Source of the DNA: Anniella stebbinsi
Lineage: Eukaryota > Chordata > Lepidosauria > Squamata > Anniellidae
Assembly (NCBI GenBank): GCA_029215795.1
Contig: JARDYH010000005.1
Location: forward strand, 41,112,001-41,176,000
DNA length: 64,000 bases
Direction: 5' to 3'
How positions within the stretch are numbered: the stretch's first letter is position 1; every line of letters starts with the position of its first letter. Shown piece after piece: positions 1 to 9,864 of this stretch. The notes below the pieces were generated by a model. That model saw only the letters and a list, made by a program, of their open reading frames with translations, made no database searches and was not told the DNA's origin. The translations under genes were made by a program, and so were the position numbers.

Positions 1-48
1 GCCACTTTAGATTCCTTGGAAGAAAAAAGGTGGGATATAAATAAATAA
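1..48 (+). repeat. Sauria-like SINE, 3' tail fragment
   Basis: The first 48 bases match the 3' tail of the SINE found whole at 6111-6353: a CCTTGGAAG-type segment, then AAAAAAGGTGGGATATAAAT and an ATAA-type tail. The 5' tRNA-like head lies outside the window, so the length of this copy is unknown. Confidence 0.7.
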
Positions 49-660
49 CCCAGGTCACAGATAGGCTGGCAGAATGATAGCTGGCTGCATCTTATGCTCA
101 AGTTGGGCTGGTGACATGGAGATGGATGCAGCCATTATGCGAGATGGATGCAGTCACAAATTCCACATTTCCATGGTAGATTAGATAACTTTAGAAAGCT
201 AATTGTGGCTTTCATGCTGGACATTGTGAAAACTTTGTTGAGAATTTTGCATTGTTTTATGCATGAAAAATGGAAAGCAATGCTTGCTGGCCTTGCATGG
301 ATTTGCTGTAGTATTGTAATATATTCCCTATTTAGCTGAGGGGACACAAACACTTGGTACCTGATTCACTGTTGCTTTGTATAACATATGATATGCTCTT
401 AAATTTTCAAGTTGACTGTATATCAGATTTTTCAGTGTCATAAATGAGTTTTGGTTACTCCAAAGCAGTGATGTGGGGCAAAATTGTTTCTGGAAAAAAA
501 TCCAGTGCTTTATTTTTCTGCTGCAAATTTTCTGTTTCTTGTTTATTAGTAGCAATAAATGGATGCCAATTACAGATAAAATATGAGGCAAGCCTGGCAG
601 TTTCAAAGTTGTAATTAATGTTTTTTCAGGCAATTATCCTGAGCAAATATGTGAGAGAAT
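49..660. other. intronic or flanking stretch without a gene
   Basis: AT-rich sequence with no exon-like open frame. Positions 479-575 belong to an unclassified dispersed family with related copies near 5999-6100 and 49332-49433; nothing else stands out. Confidence 0.6.
479..575 (+). repeat. unclassified dispersed repeat, copy A
   Basis: It shares an ordered set of words with 5999-6100 and 49332-49433: a TGGAAAA run, TGCTTTATTTTTC, then a TTCATTAGTAGCAATAA-like segment and ATGGATGCCAATT. Divergence is high, so this is an old family. I do not recognise it. Confidence 0.5.
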
Positions 661-814
661 GCATATATTAGGGGTGTGCACGGACCCCCCGGATCAGATC
701 GGGACCCGGATCGGGACCTCCAATTTTGTCACGGACCGGTTAGGACAAAATCGGAGGCCCCCCCGGACCGGATCGAGTCCGATCCCGACCCAAAAATCGT
801 AAATTTTTGGATCG

Positions 815-877
815 GCCGCCATTTTTCCCCCCATAGACTTGCATTGCAATGCAAGTCTATGAGGAAAAAATGGCGGC
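815..877. promoter_or_regulatory. hairpin with two inverted YY1-type motifs
   Basis: GCCGCCATTTT (815-825) and AAAATGGCGGC (867-877) are exact inverted copies. Each fits the published YY1 consensus AANATGGCGGC. They form the outer stem of a palindrome whose inner stem is AAGTCTAT/ATAGACTT around TTGCATTGCAATGCAA. The motif match is seen in the sequence; binding is inference. Confidence 0.5.
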
Positions 878-1080
878 GGGTGGGTCAGGGGGGGCCTAAC
901 TCCCTCCCCCCCCCCCGGGGCCATCCGCTGTGGACGGCCCCGGCAGGTAAGCCCCCTCCCCCGCGCTCCCTACCCCCCCTGGGGCCGGCCGCTTCCATCC
1001 GCTGGCGCCCGCGGGCGCCAGTGGATAGAAGCGGATGACTCCGGGGGGGGGGGTAAGCCCCCTTCCCCGCCACTGCTTAC

Positions 1081-1255
1081 CTTCTTGGCCCGTCCGCTCC
1101 TGTCCGGCGCCGGCGGCTACTACCAGCGGGCTCCGCGGCATACTCTCGAGTAGCGCGCCGGGTGATGACATCACCCGGCGCGCCACCCTGGAGTAGGCCG
1201 CGGAGCCTGCTGGTAGTAGTCGCCGGCGCCGGACGGGAGCGGCCGGGCCGGCAAG
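1081..1255. repeat. CpG-rich dyad unit 1 of the hAT-type element
   Basis: An imperfect palindrome of about 175 bp centred near GGTGATGACATCACC. The two halves share inverted GTCCGGCGCCGGCG and CTACTACCAGC segments. The left edge reads GCTTACCTTC, a minus-strand AAG|GTAAGC, and the right edge reads AAGGTAAGG on the plus strand. The unit is repeated at 1317-1491 with about 237-bp spacing. Confidence 0.7.
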
Positions 1256-1316
1256 GTAAGGGCCCCCTCCCCCCCTCCGCGCGCCCCCTCCTCCCCTCCA
1301 CGCACCCCCTGCTTAC

Positions 1317-1491
1317 CTTCTCGGCCCGTCCGCTCCTGTCCGGGGCCGGCGGCTACTACCAGCGGGCTCCGCGGCCTGCTCTAGAGTAGCGCGCCGGGTG
1401 ATGACATCACCCGGCGCGCCACCCTGGAACAGGCCGCGGAGCCCGCTGGTAGTAGCTGCCGCCGCCGGACGGGAGCGGCCGGGCCGGGAAG
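1317..1491. repeat. CpG-rich dyad unit 2 of the hAT-type element
   Basis: A diverged tandem copy of unit 1 with the same centre (GGGTGATGACATCACCC), the same CTACTACCAGCGGG arm and the same outward splice-donor-like edges: GCTTACCTTC on the left and AAGGTAAGC on the right. The core CGCGCCGGG/CCCGGCGCG stem is unchanged between units. Confidence 0.7.
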
Positions 1492-1750
1492 GTAAGCGCC
1501 CCCCTCCTCCCTCCCCCGCTGTCCACTTTCATCGGCGGGCGCCCACTGGCGCCCACCAATGGAAGCGGCGGTGGGCGCCAGTGGGCGCCCGCCGATCCGC
1601 CGAACCGGTTCGGAGCCTTTTCGGACCGGTTCGGATTGGATCGGCCGATCCAGCTGTCAGATCGGAAATCGGATAATTTATCCGATTTCCCACTGGACCG
1701 GACTCGGATCGTGGATCGGGTCCGATCCAGTGCACATCCCTAGCATATAT

Positions 1751-3320
1751 GTCATTGATTTGTTCTGGGGGGATGGGAGGAATAAAAATGACAAATCAGG
1801 AATGATTATGTATTGTACCAGTTTTTAATTATTGTAAAAGTTATTATAGATGCGTGGTTGTCAGCATATCATGCACAGTCCTCTTGGGCTCCTAAAATGT
1901 ATTAACGTGTTTAACAACGGTTTTCAGTACCTTTGTTTTCCTCTATAGATTTTTTTAAAATGTAAGGGAGGTCTTACATTTTTACAAGCAGTTCAGTACA
2001 ATTTCTATATTTAAGTTACATTCACTGTACTTTAATTTTTTCCTCAAATATTTTAGGTGAAATACTTGTGGTGCATTGGGATGAAAAAAATAGCATGGGA
2101 TACTATTTTTAGCTTTGTTTATTATATACAAGAAAATAATCATTCTAAATTAAATCACTCTTGTGGCCCTAGAATCTAGGGCATCAATACATATGTTGTG
2201 GAATTCTTATGTGGGGTGGGAAGGGGAGTGAAGTGATGGTTCTCTTTCTTCAAGAAAGAGCCATGTTTTAAAATAAAGGTCCTTCTTCAGGCTTGCGTTA
2301 ATAACTAACAGTTACTTAAAACAAGCAACCTTCTTTAAATATTTTCAGCACTACGCTAATTACTCTAAATCATTGGCATATATACCTGGATCTGTGTGAA
2401 GACCATTGTTTAATAAGTAGCCATCAAAATCAGTACAGTTTGTTTAGTTTTCTTTAATTAAAGAAATGTAAGGTGCATCCCTCATTGTGGAATGCATTTA
2501 TTTCTCTGGTGACTTTTGTCCCAGAAGTGGAATTTGGAATGGAGGCGATGTGTACTGAGAGCGGAGAAGCAAATTGATGCCTGCCTGCTGAGGAACAACA
2601 AACAGAGGTCACTTTCCTGACTGGCCAGATTACTTATGTAAAGTCGCTAGTGTGGCAGACAACAAGAGGCCTTTTCTATAGAGCTTCAAAGGGAGATCAT
2701 GAGGACATGGAGCCTGCATCTTGATCTGTGCCCCGGGCCACTGCCCTAACCCTGAAAGTATGGCAGATGCCCTGCATTTCTTCCTAATATTAAGCATATT
2801 TGTAACTTAGTTATTTTTGGAAAGTTTTAAAAGGGCATTTTTAAAGTATGGCAAATAATGATGGGTGCATTGTAATAAAATAATAATTATATTAGCAACC
2901 AAATAATGAAAACCAGTCTGTTTTTCAATGTTTTGTGATTTTCTCTCTCCCTAAACCTGCAGATATTTTTGGAAATCATACAGAAATCTCTAAAGACCAT
3001 TTTTTGCAGTGTGTAACCAAGCCCTACAGTTGTGGTTGTAAATTGATGATGAAATCAGAATTATTCAATTATTCCGCTGAATCAAGAACTCTTTTCTTTG
3101 TGGACAGTGGAGTGCTCTGCTGGATCCAGCACACAAACCTATGTGTCCAATTTCTCCTTGCTGAATCAAAAACTGTGTAGGCAGCCTAGATCAGATTGTC
3201 GGTCAGTGCTGAGCACCTGCTCAGGGGATGGAGAGGCAATTAAAACAGCCAGAGTTGACAGTGCTAACCTTTTGATGGGCAGATAAGTGAGGGAAGATGC
3301 ACAGTCTCTGATCCAGAGAT
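1751..3320. other. intronic or flanking stretch without a gene
   Basis: AT-rich, no recognisable exon. About 1959-2110 is related to 6700-6905 (shared CTCAAATATTTTAGGTGAAA-type block followed by TACTTGTGGTGCATTGGG). The remainder looks unique to this window. Confidence 0.6.
1959..2110 (+). repeat. unclassified dispersed repeat, pair with 6700-6905
   Basis: Collinear similarity with 6700-6905: TTTTACAAG, a CACTGTACTT-like block, CCTCAAATATTTTA, AAATACTTGTGGTG and ATTGGG followed by A-rich sequence. The pair is diverged but clearly aligned. The family is not recognised. Confidence 0.5.
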
Positions 3321-3327
3321 GAAATGT

Positions 3328-3416
3328 GTAATTCCATGCATGTCTACTCAGAATTAAGCACCATTGAGTTCAGTGAGGCTTACTCTCAGGTAAGTATGCA
3401 TAGGATTGCAGTCTAG
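3328..3416. repeat. short palindromic dispersed repeat, CCTATGCA type
   Basis: The unit reads CATGTCTACTCAGAA on one side and GTATGCATAGGATTGCAGTC on the other, with an inverted TTGAGTTCAGTGAGGCTTAC-like core. Related copies occur at 42095-42180, 55785-55857, 59125-59205 and 63410-63527. It resembles a common reptilian short interspersed palindrome. Confidence 0.6.
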
Positions 3417-3529
3417 CACAGGAGCCTGCAGACCATCATGCTCAAAAGAGAACATAGCAAAAAAGAGAGAGAGAAGAGAAGAGAAAACGCCCAACAGCTA
3501 CGAGGTGCAGTAGGTTTGAGTTCTTCAAC

Positions 3530-3625
3530 ATGTTTTGGACTACAATTCCAGCATCCCTGACCATTGGCCAAGCTGGATGGGGCTGATGGGAGTTGAAAGT
3601 CCAAAACATCCAGATAGCATCAATT
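3530..3625. repeat. short palindromic repeat, GGACTACAA type, copy 1
   Basis: GTTTTGGACTACAATTCC and its inverted partner near GGGAGTTGAAAGTCCAAAAC bracket a CATTGGCCAAGCTGG core. The same layout recurs at 27657-27780, 29243-29360, 42425-42550, 58110-58235 and 63880-63995, with a half copy at 6560-6612. Confidence 0.7.
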
Positions 3626-3639
3626 GGGGAAGGCTGGAG

Positions 3640-5990
3640 TAAGTGGTAAAAACTGCCCTGGACTTCAAAGAGTAGTCAACAGACTTTTTAAAGAAAAAAA
3701 AAAGGGTACAGATAATCCTCCCCTTTCTCAAAATATGTTTACTTTGAGAGAATGAGATAAATGGAATCTGGTTTGATTATTCTGCATATTCAGATAGTTT
3801 AGTCTTCAGATTGGATAACTCGTTACCCTGTAGTTTACTTGTTTCCCCTCCACCTTGAAGTGAGGATTGAGCTGGTCTTTAAACTTGGAACATAGAATTG
3901 TGTTTTAAAAACGCATACCGAATTTCGTTCTGACATCCAAATGTTCAAGGGAGATATGGTTACAAACAAGGAACATCAAACAGGCGACTTAAATCAAAAG
4001 CTTTGCTTAGTTCAACCTGTTAACAATACTTCAAGTCTGCAGTTCCTTTTTTCCTGTTGTGCGGCTTATGTATGGCATTTGCCTCGAGAAGATTATTTCT
4101 CAACATAGGTTTGTCTGCATGCACACAACAGGGATACATCTCCCCCACTCTGCTCGATTCTTAGGACTGACAATGTTTTATTTGCCTTAAAAAAAATGCT
4201 TCAAAAGGCAATATGCAAAGGGCAAAAATCCCCTTGGAATCCAGTGACCTAAGAAGGGTTGGTTGCAAGGATTAGAAAACGAAGCAACAGCTAAACTAAA
4301 CAAAAAGGTCTCCAATGAAACTGAAAGGACTCAAAATCTTTCACAGGCAGAGTTTTACAGCTTGTAATTCCTGTGGTTTTCCTAATTTGAGATAAGCGGG
4401 AAGGAAAACACTATTTTGGGGGTGGGAAGTCAGTGTGGCCACTGGACTTGGGTGGAAGGGAAATACAAGTGTGATTTATGCTCCACAGGGGAATACTAAC
4501 ATTGCTCCCCCAGCTGTCCATGTCACTAGATTTTTATTGGTATTGATTCAAGAGATAACTTATGACAGAGGTTATGAGGGCTTGTGAAATTTTTCTTTAG
4601 CCCAGTGCAACACTGAATCTCTCCTGAGAAGGTTTTTACTTTTGGTTGGGTATGCATGTTAGCCTGTGAACAAACTCTGTATGTCTGATGGCAAGTGACC
4701 TGCTGTACTCCTCTTGAGTGGTTTGTCTGTGGATTGGCCATGCAGTTGACCCTCACTCACCTGTTCATATGAGACGAGTAAGAGCTGCTTCTTAACGAGC
4801 ACCTTAATGGCCTCCACTGTGGGAATAGCGCTGTGTATGCAGCCACCATAGGGCTGATCTATGTTTAACACCAGTGAAAAGCTCATGTCGCCATGGGCAC
4901 TAGTAGTCTGAGGGTGAAACATGCTGTTTGTTGGCTCTTGCTATGTCAGTCCTCCAGAAGCTGTATGAACGTCACTTTTCTTCAGTGCAACCCTCGCTTC
5001 TCATGCCTGACTTTAGCCCTTGCTTCCTCACACCTGTCACCACTGAACAAAATTTGCTTCTTCCCCTCAGGCCTCAAGCCCACCTCCTTTCCTCCTCCAC
5101 CCCATTTTAAAACCCTGCTTTTCCTAAGACAACATCTGCTCCTCTTCCTCTTCCGCCTCAGAGCGTTCGCCACTGTCTCCACCATAATTTCTGCTGCCAA
5201 TATGGCCGCTCCGAGAGTGGGCTCAACTCTCAAAGCCCAAGGCCCTCTCTCCACCCCCAACTTTGTGTTTTTTCACTGTGCCTGTGCGGAAGCTGTAGTT
5301 GCCCAACTGCCTCAGGCTCCTGGCCGTGGTGCAGAAACATATTGTTTAGCTATTAAAACTCGAACTTTGAACTTTTTCAAAGTTTCAAAATTTGCTACAT
5401 ATCTACACTACTCAAACTTCAGTTTTTTTAAAAAATAAATAGCAAAAGCAGTCTGGTAGATCTCTAGTAATAAGCCTTACACTCCCATATTCTTATACAG
5501 ATATCCCCAAGAATGCTTCTTTTCCTCTCTCTCGACTGGTTTGCATGGAATGACAAACTAATATTTTTTTTAATTCTGGATTGTTGCAAATTTGGCAGTT
5601 TGGTTGTGCATGCTGTCTGATTGCTTCCACTGAAAGCAACGGCATCCCCCTTGCTTGTTGGATATGATGTGCGAATGAAGAACCCTGGGTTCTAAGTCTT
5701 TCTTGCCTCTTCCCTGACAAGCCAGAGTTCCTGGTTCACACATCATTTGAAACAACTCAGGGACAGACTGTACCTGGGTTGTTTAGCTGTTCCTGCTTGC
5801 AGCAGGAGTGATTGGGCAATCATGCCCACTTGTTCCCAACAATCCAGGGTTTTAAAACACACTGAGTTGTTATGATGTGTAGACTGGCCCTCCTCTCTTC
5901 TTCTCCTTTATTAAATGGCTAGTAACACTCAAGGTTATCAAGAGAGTAATGCATGGAGCTGTCGTAGAGCAGGGCAGCACCCTGTTCAGT
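3640..5990. other. intronic or flanking stretch without a gene
   Basis: No exon, RNA gene or clear transposon seen. A pyrimidine-rich tract lies at about 5040-5200 and a poly-A run near 3690. An open frame of 181 codons at 4893-5438 has no recognisable domain and an amino-acid composition typical of read-through non-coding DNA. Confidence 0.5.
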
Positions 5991-5998
5991 AATGTAGG

Positions 5999-6100
5999 TG
6001 GAAAATTTGCCACGGAATTTTTTTCCACTGCTTTATTTTTCTTTGGATTATTTTTTCCATTTTATGAGTTCATTAGTAACACCGAAAGAGTGCCAACTGC
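5999..6100 (+). repeat. unclassified dispersed repeat, copy B
   Basis: It contains TGGAAAATTTGCCACGGAA, CACTGCTTTATTTTTC and GAGTTCATTAGTAACA in the same order as copies A (479-575) and C (49332-49433). A SINE inserted directly downstream at 6111. Confidence 0.5.
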
Positions 6101-6110
6101 AAATGCAAAA

Positions 6111-6353
6111 GCCAGTGTGGTGTTGTGGCTAAAGTGTTGAACTGGGAGTCAGGGGATCCAGGTTCTAGTTCCCACTCGGCCATGGAAACCCACTGGGTGA
6201 CTTTGGGTCAGTCACAGACTCTCCGCCCAACCTACCCCACAGGGTTGTTTTTGTGAGGATAAAATTAAGAGGAGGAAGGTTATGTACACCACCTTGGTTT
6301 CCTTTGAGGAAAAAAGGTGGGATATAAATGAAATAATTAATAATTAATAAAAT
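6111..6353 (+). repeat. Sauria/Squam-type tRNA-derived SINE, near full length
   Basis: The head is tRNA-like, with an A-box region TGGCTAAAGTG and a B-box GGTTCTAGTTCC. Then come CCATGGAAACCCACTGGGTG, GGGTCAGTCACAGACTCTC, CCCCACAGGGTTG, GTGAGGATAAAAT and the tail GGTGGGATATAAATGA with AATA repeats. This order matches the squamate Sauria SINE, whose 3' end derives from Bov-B LINEs. It is the main evidence for a squamate host. Confidence 0.85.
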
Positions 6354-6559
6354 AAATATTAGGCAAGCTTTAAAGTTGTATTATTGAAATACATATATGT
6401 CCCAGTATAAAATGGAACTAATAAGTAGTGATAGCCGAACTGAAGGTGCCCCTAATAACCTCAATGGAAGAGAGTTGAATTCTGTTGAAAGAGATGAATG
6501 GCTGTCAGCTAATCATGCAGAGTTCTTTGAGTTGCTAAAATGAATTAGTGCAGCCTTCC

Positions 6560-6612
6560 ACAGGGTGCCTTCCAGATGTATTGGACTACAACTACCAGCA
6601 CCCCCAGCCAGC
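6560..6612. repeat. short palindromic repeat, GGACTACAA type, half copy
   Basis: CCTTCCAGATGTATTGGACT followed by ACAACTACCAGCACCCCCAG is the left half of the palindromic family also seen at 42425 and 63880. The right half is missing. Confidence 0.6.
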
Positions 6613-6647
6613 CATGTTGAGTAATGCCGAAATAATGTGTCAACAGG

Positions 6648-6648
<1 letters not shown>

Positions 6649-6680
<32 letters not shown>
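6649..6680. repeat. (TTTC)n microsatellite
   Basis: A run of about eight TTTC units after GTCAACAGG. Confidence 0.9.
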
Positions 6681-6699
6681 AGCATCAGGGAAGTGCATG

Positions 6700-6905
6700 C
6701 TATTGCCTTTAAATTTTTACAAGTATTCCAACAAAAATATGTTCATAGTTTACATTTAAATCACATTAAGTGTGCTTCAATTTCCCCCCTCAAGTATTTT
6801 ATGTCAAATACTTGTGGTGTATTGGGGCAAAAAAAGATTACGCGGTACTTCTCTAGATTGGTAGTTTACTTTACATGTATTTAGTAAACATGCTAAATTG
6901 GATCA
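6700..6905 (+). repeat. unclassified dispersed repeat, pair with 1959-2110
   Basis: It aligns with 1959-2110 through TTTTTACAAG, a CACATTAAGTGTGCTT block, CTCAAGTATTTTATGTCAAA and TACTTGTGGTGTATTGGGG. The family is not recognised. Confidence 0.5.
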
Positions 6906-7039
6906 CATCACTGACCATGTTATGGTAATGGTAGGTATTTCTGGCTGTAGCTTCAGGCCTGGACACATATATGGGTTTGACCCGGAGTGGCAGGGGTGAA
7001 TAGCCCGTCATTTGTTCTTCATTCTGGCATATCACAATA

Positions 7040-7425
7040 TCATAGAACAGGGACAGGCAACCTTTTGGGGCATTTTGGTGTATTTGGCAATTCGAGAAAG
7101 TGTTCTGGGCACCACCATAAAATGGCTGCTGTGGGAGACATGGCAAAAGATGAGTAACCTGCCCCAAAAAACCAAATGCAAGACAGAGGTAGGGTCTGAC
7201 CCCCAACACACCAAACGCTCCGTTGAACCACAGTATTTGGCACCAACAGAAACCCATTTCACAGCGAATACAGCTGTCAGCAAAAAAAAAAAAAAAATTT
7301 TTTTAAAGTGAGAATTGTAGAGCATAGAAAGGTGTCTTCTTGGTTCACATTGTAGGGTACAAAGTAAGGTGTCTTGGTCCATATTGATGCCCGTAGGTTC
7401 CACATTGACTGAGCCTGGCATAGAA
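7040..7425. mobile_element. non-autonomous hAT-type element with target duplication, copy 1
   Basis: The body is about 7048-7417. It begins CAGGGACAGGCAACC and ends GACTGAGCCTG, giving short inverted ends of the CAGGG...CCTG type seen in Charlie-like hAT elements. Flanks are TCATAGAA (7040-7047) and GCATAGAA (7418-7425), a one-mismatch 8-bp target duplication. The interior has GGGCACCACCATAAAATGG, GTAACCTGCCC and a poly-A tract near 7280. A related copy is at 26955-27287. There is no transposase frame. Confidence 0.7.
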
Positions 7426-7429
7426 TTAG

Positions 7430-9860
7430 TAGATGCTGTTTATTTTGCACGCATCATAGCAAACGTGTTCATTATTTTTCATTTTTTTCTGTGGTGATCT
7501 TTTGTGTGGAGGCTCATATTATTACAGCACATCCTTTGAAGTGAATGAAAGAGTTCACCTTTGCTCCTGTCTGATGGATGAGTTCATCTGTTAGGTGATT
7601 TTCATGCTGCTCTCCTAGATTGGCTTTTATTCTCGAGACACTGTCTAGAAGAGGCAGAGATTTCTCATTACATGATGTCAGAAGATGGCAGCTTCACACA
7701 TTTATGTTTCCAAGTGATACCTGTAGAGAATGTAGCCCAAGACTGCAGGATAAAGGTACCATTAATCCAATAGGTACTTTGCATCTGTCAATATTTATGT
7801 CCTAGATTTGTATCATTTTTTTCATGTCTCATATTGTTTCAGCAGAGAATGAAGTTCTCTTACTTTCTTCCTGCAGCAGTCCCTCATTAAGTATCACACT
7901 GTATTTTCGGTTTCTGGACCTCAGAAGAACAAAAATGAGAAGTTCCCAATCCTTCCTCCCTGTCTCATTGCTTCAGCATTGAATTGTGATGTGATTTAAC
8001 CTCAGTGCAGGCGGATAATGAAAGTTCTTCAATTTCCTGTAAACACACAGTAGTAAAAATTCTGCAGCCTCCTTTGTGAACTACCTAGCTTTAAACAAGT
8101 ATAGCAAATGTTAACAACTTCCACTGGTTCAAGTTAGAGCAGGACTGCAGAATCTCAGGCCGAGGGGCCAAAACTTGACCCTCTTTGCTTTCCCAGATGG
8201 CCATGCCACCTTTCCCTGGCCCAGCCCCTTCTCCGTTATCCCTTCCCACTGATCACTAATCATTTCAGCATTTGTGCAGTTTTTTCCGCATTCTGAAAGA
8301 TTGAATACCCTCTCCTAAGGCTTAGTTACCGGCAGTAAGAATTTTAAGCGAAAATATGCTATTATTATTATTATTATTATTGGCATTTTGTCCTTTTGCC
8401 TTTGGCCTTGTCTACTGGAATGCAGCCCCCAAGACCTTCTCCAAAATGAAATTCAGCTCTCGGGGTGAAAGAGCTTCAACATCCCTGAGTTAGACCAACT
8501 CTATTCACTGGCTGGCCGATAGTTTAGCATAATGAACACCACTGCGTAGGTATAGTCTGTGTCTTACTAAGCAATTCTCCATGTCTTTCTGAGTAGCTGT
8601 ACACCATCCTTTAGTTTCATTAGGATTGCTGCTGTTGGAAGAGTGCAAGATTGATTTACTGTAAAAAATTAAAAATAAATGTCATGGCGTCACATCTGTG
8701 AACAATAGGTCATATCTGGCACAACAGGATTCTGAATGACACCCTCCTCCATCACACTTCTGTGTATGAACTGTCTGTCTCCAATTCTCCTCAGCCATTA
8801 TGTTGTTTTCCTATTTATTCCTTTATTATCTTGGGACTTATGGGGCCAGGCTTGTACTGTGCCTGTTAAGATAACTTTTTCCTGGCGCAGGAGTCGCTTT
8901 TTATCACTATAATCAGTCTTGTTTTTGCAGTCCCACATGGCCATAACATTGCAACAGTTTACAAGAGCAGGTTATTTTCTCTATTGACATTTTTCAGCAC
9001 CATCTATACATTCAACTTGTCTGTTGATTATATAGAACGAATGCTTAGAAACGTTTAGTCCTATTTCCCTGCACCCGATCAGGAAACTTTGTATCTAGCT
9101 GCCAGAATGTATTAATCTGAATTAGTGACGTCGTTGAAGTTTGTAATTCCTTGATTACCAGAATATGAACTTCAGCAATTTGTCATGTTCGCTTTCACTA
9201 CAAAGATGAATGTTATGGCTACTAATTTCCTCTGCAAATCAGATACTAACCTGATCCAGAGGAAAACTTTTCCTGCACAGTCACTTACTTGGTGGTAGCT
9301 GCAGTGGAAATGATGGCAGGAGCAGGGAAGGAAGGAGGTTTTTCTCCTCTCAGGCCTCTTGGCACCTGTGATGCTGCTACTGCAGTGTTCCAGGTGCCAG
9401 GCAGGAGGGAAGGAAGACTTCCTGTCTTAGCAACCTAAGAACCAAAACAGATGTTACTTTAAATCCGTATCTAGAAGTTACATCAGGTTTCTTTTTTACT
9501 GTAGAATTGGTGCAGGGTCCCCAACCCGGATCTTAAAAGTCCCCCTACCCTCCATGCTAGGGTCCTGATCCGGACATTGCTCCCTGTGTTTACTCTAATA
9601 TAATTTAAAAGTGCAGCTGCTAGATACAGTTTTAAAGTAATGTCTGTTTTGATCCTAAGAGTGAGGGTGGTCAGGACAGGTAATTTTGAGCAAATATGAT
9701 TTCTTTTGAGATTGTATAAATAAATGAACAAATTTGAAGTTTGTGTATGAGAGAGAGAGAGAGAGTTCTGTTTCACTGAGCATGAAGAGGAGCCCCAGCA
9801 GGTGCTGTGAAAAAGGCACATTCCGGGATCATTAGGAAAGAATTTTAATCTCAAAACTTC
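7430..9860. other. intronic or flanking stretch without a gene
   Basis: No exon or family-level repeat recognised. An (ATT)n run lies at about 8361-8381 and a (GA)n run at 9750-9768. Confidence 0.5.
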
Positions 9861-9864
9861 CAAG

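Larger units (their letters stand above)
661..1750. mobile_element. GC-rich non-autonomous hAT-type DNA transposon with 8-bp target duplication
   Basis: The element body is 669-1742 (1074 bp). It starts TAGGGGTGTGCAC and ends GTGCACATCCCTA, imperfect terminal inverted repeats. It is flanked on both sides by the identical 8-mer GCATATAT (661-668 and 1743-1750). An 8-bp target duplication with short inverted ends is characteristic of the hAT superfamily. No transposase frame is present, so it must be mobilised in trans. Next to the ends are GATC/CGGACC-rich arms that are roughly inverted relative to each other. The interior is extremely GC- and CpG-rich, in sharp contrast with the AT-rich flanks, and contains a 60-bp hairpin (815-877) and two tandem dyad units (1081-1255, 1317-1491). 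The scattered frames across it are composition artefacts, not genes. Confidence 0.85.

Noticed and set aside
676..1676. Several long open frames on both strands in the GC-rich element
   Set aside because: They follow from very low A/T content and few stop codons. The frames overlap each other on both strands, and the element has the form of a non-autonomous transposon.
4893..5438. 181-codon open frame on the + strand
   Set aside because: No recognisable domain, no splice-consistent context, and a composition that follows a pyrimidine-rich tract. Treated as random open frame.
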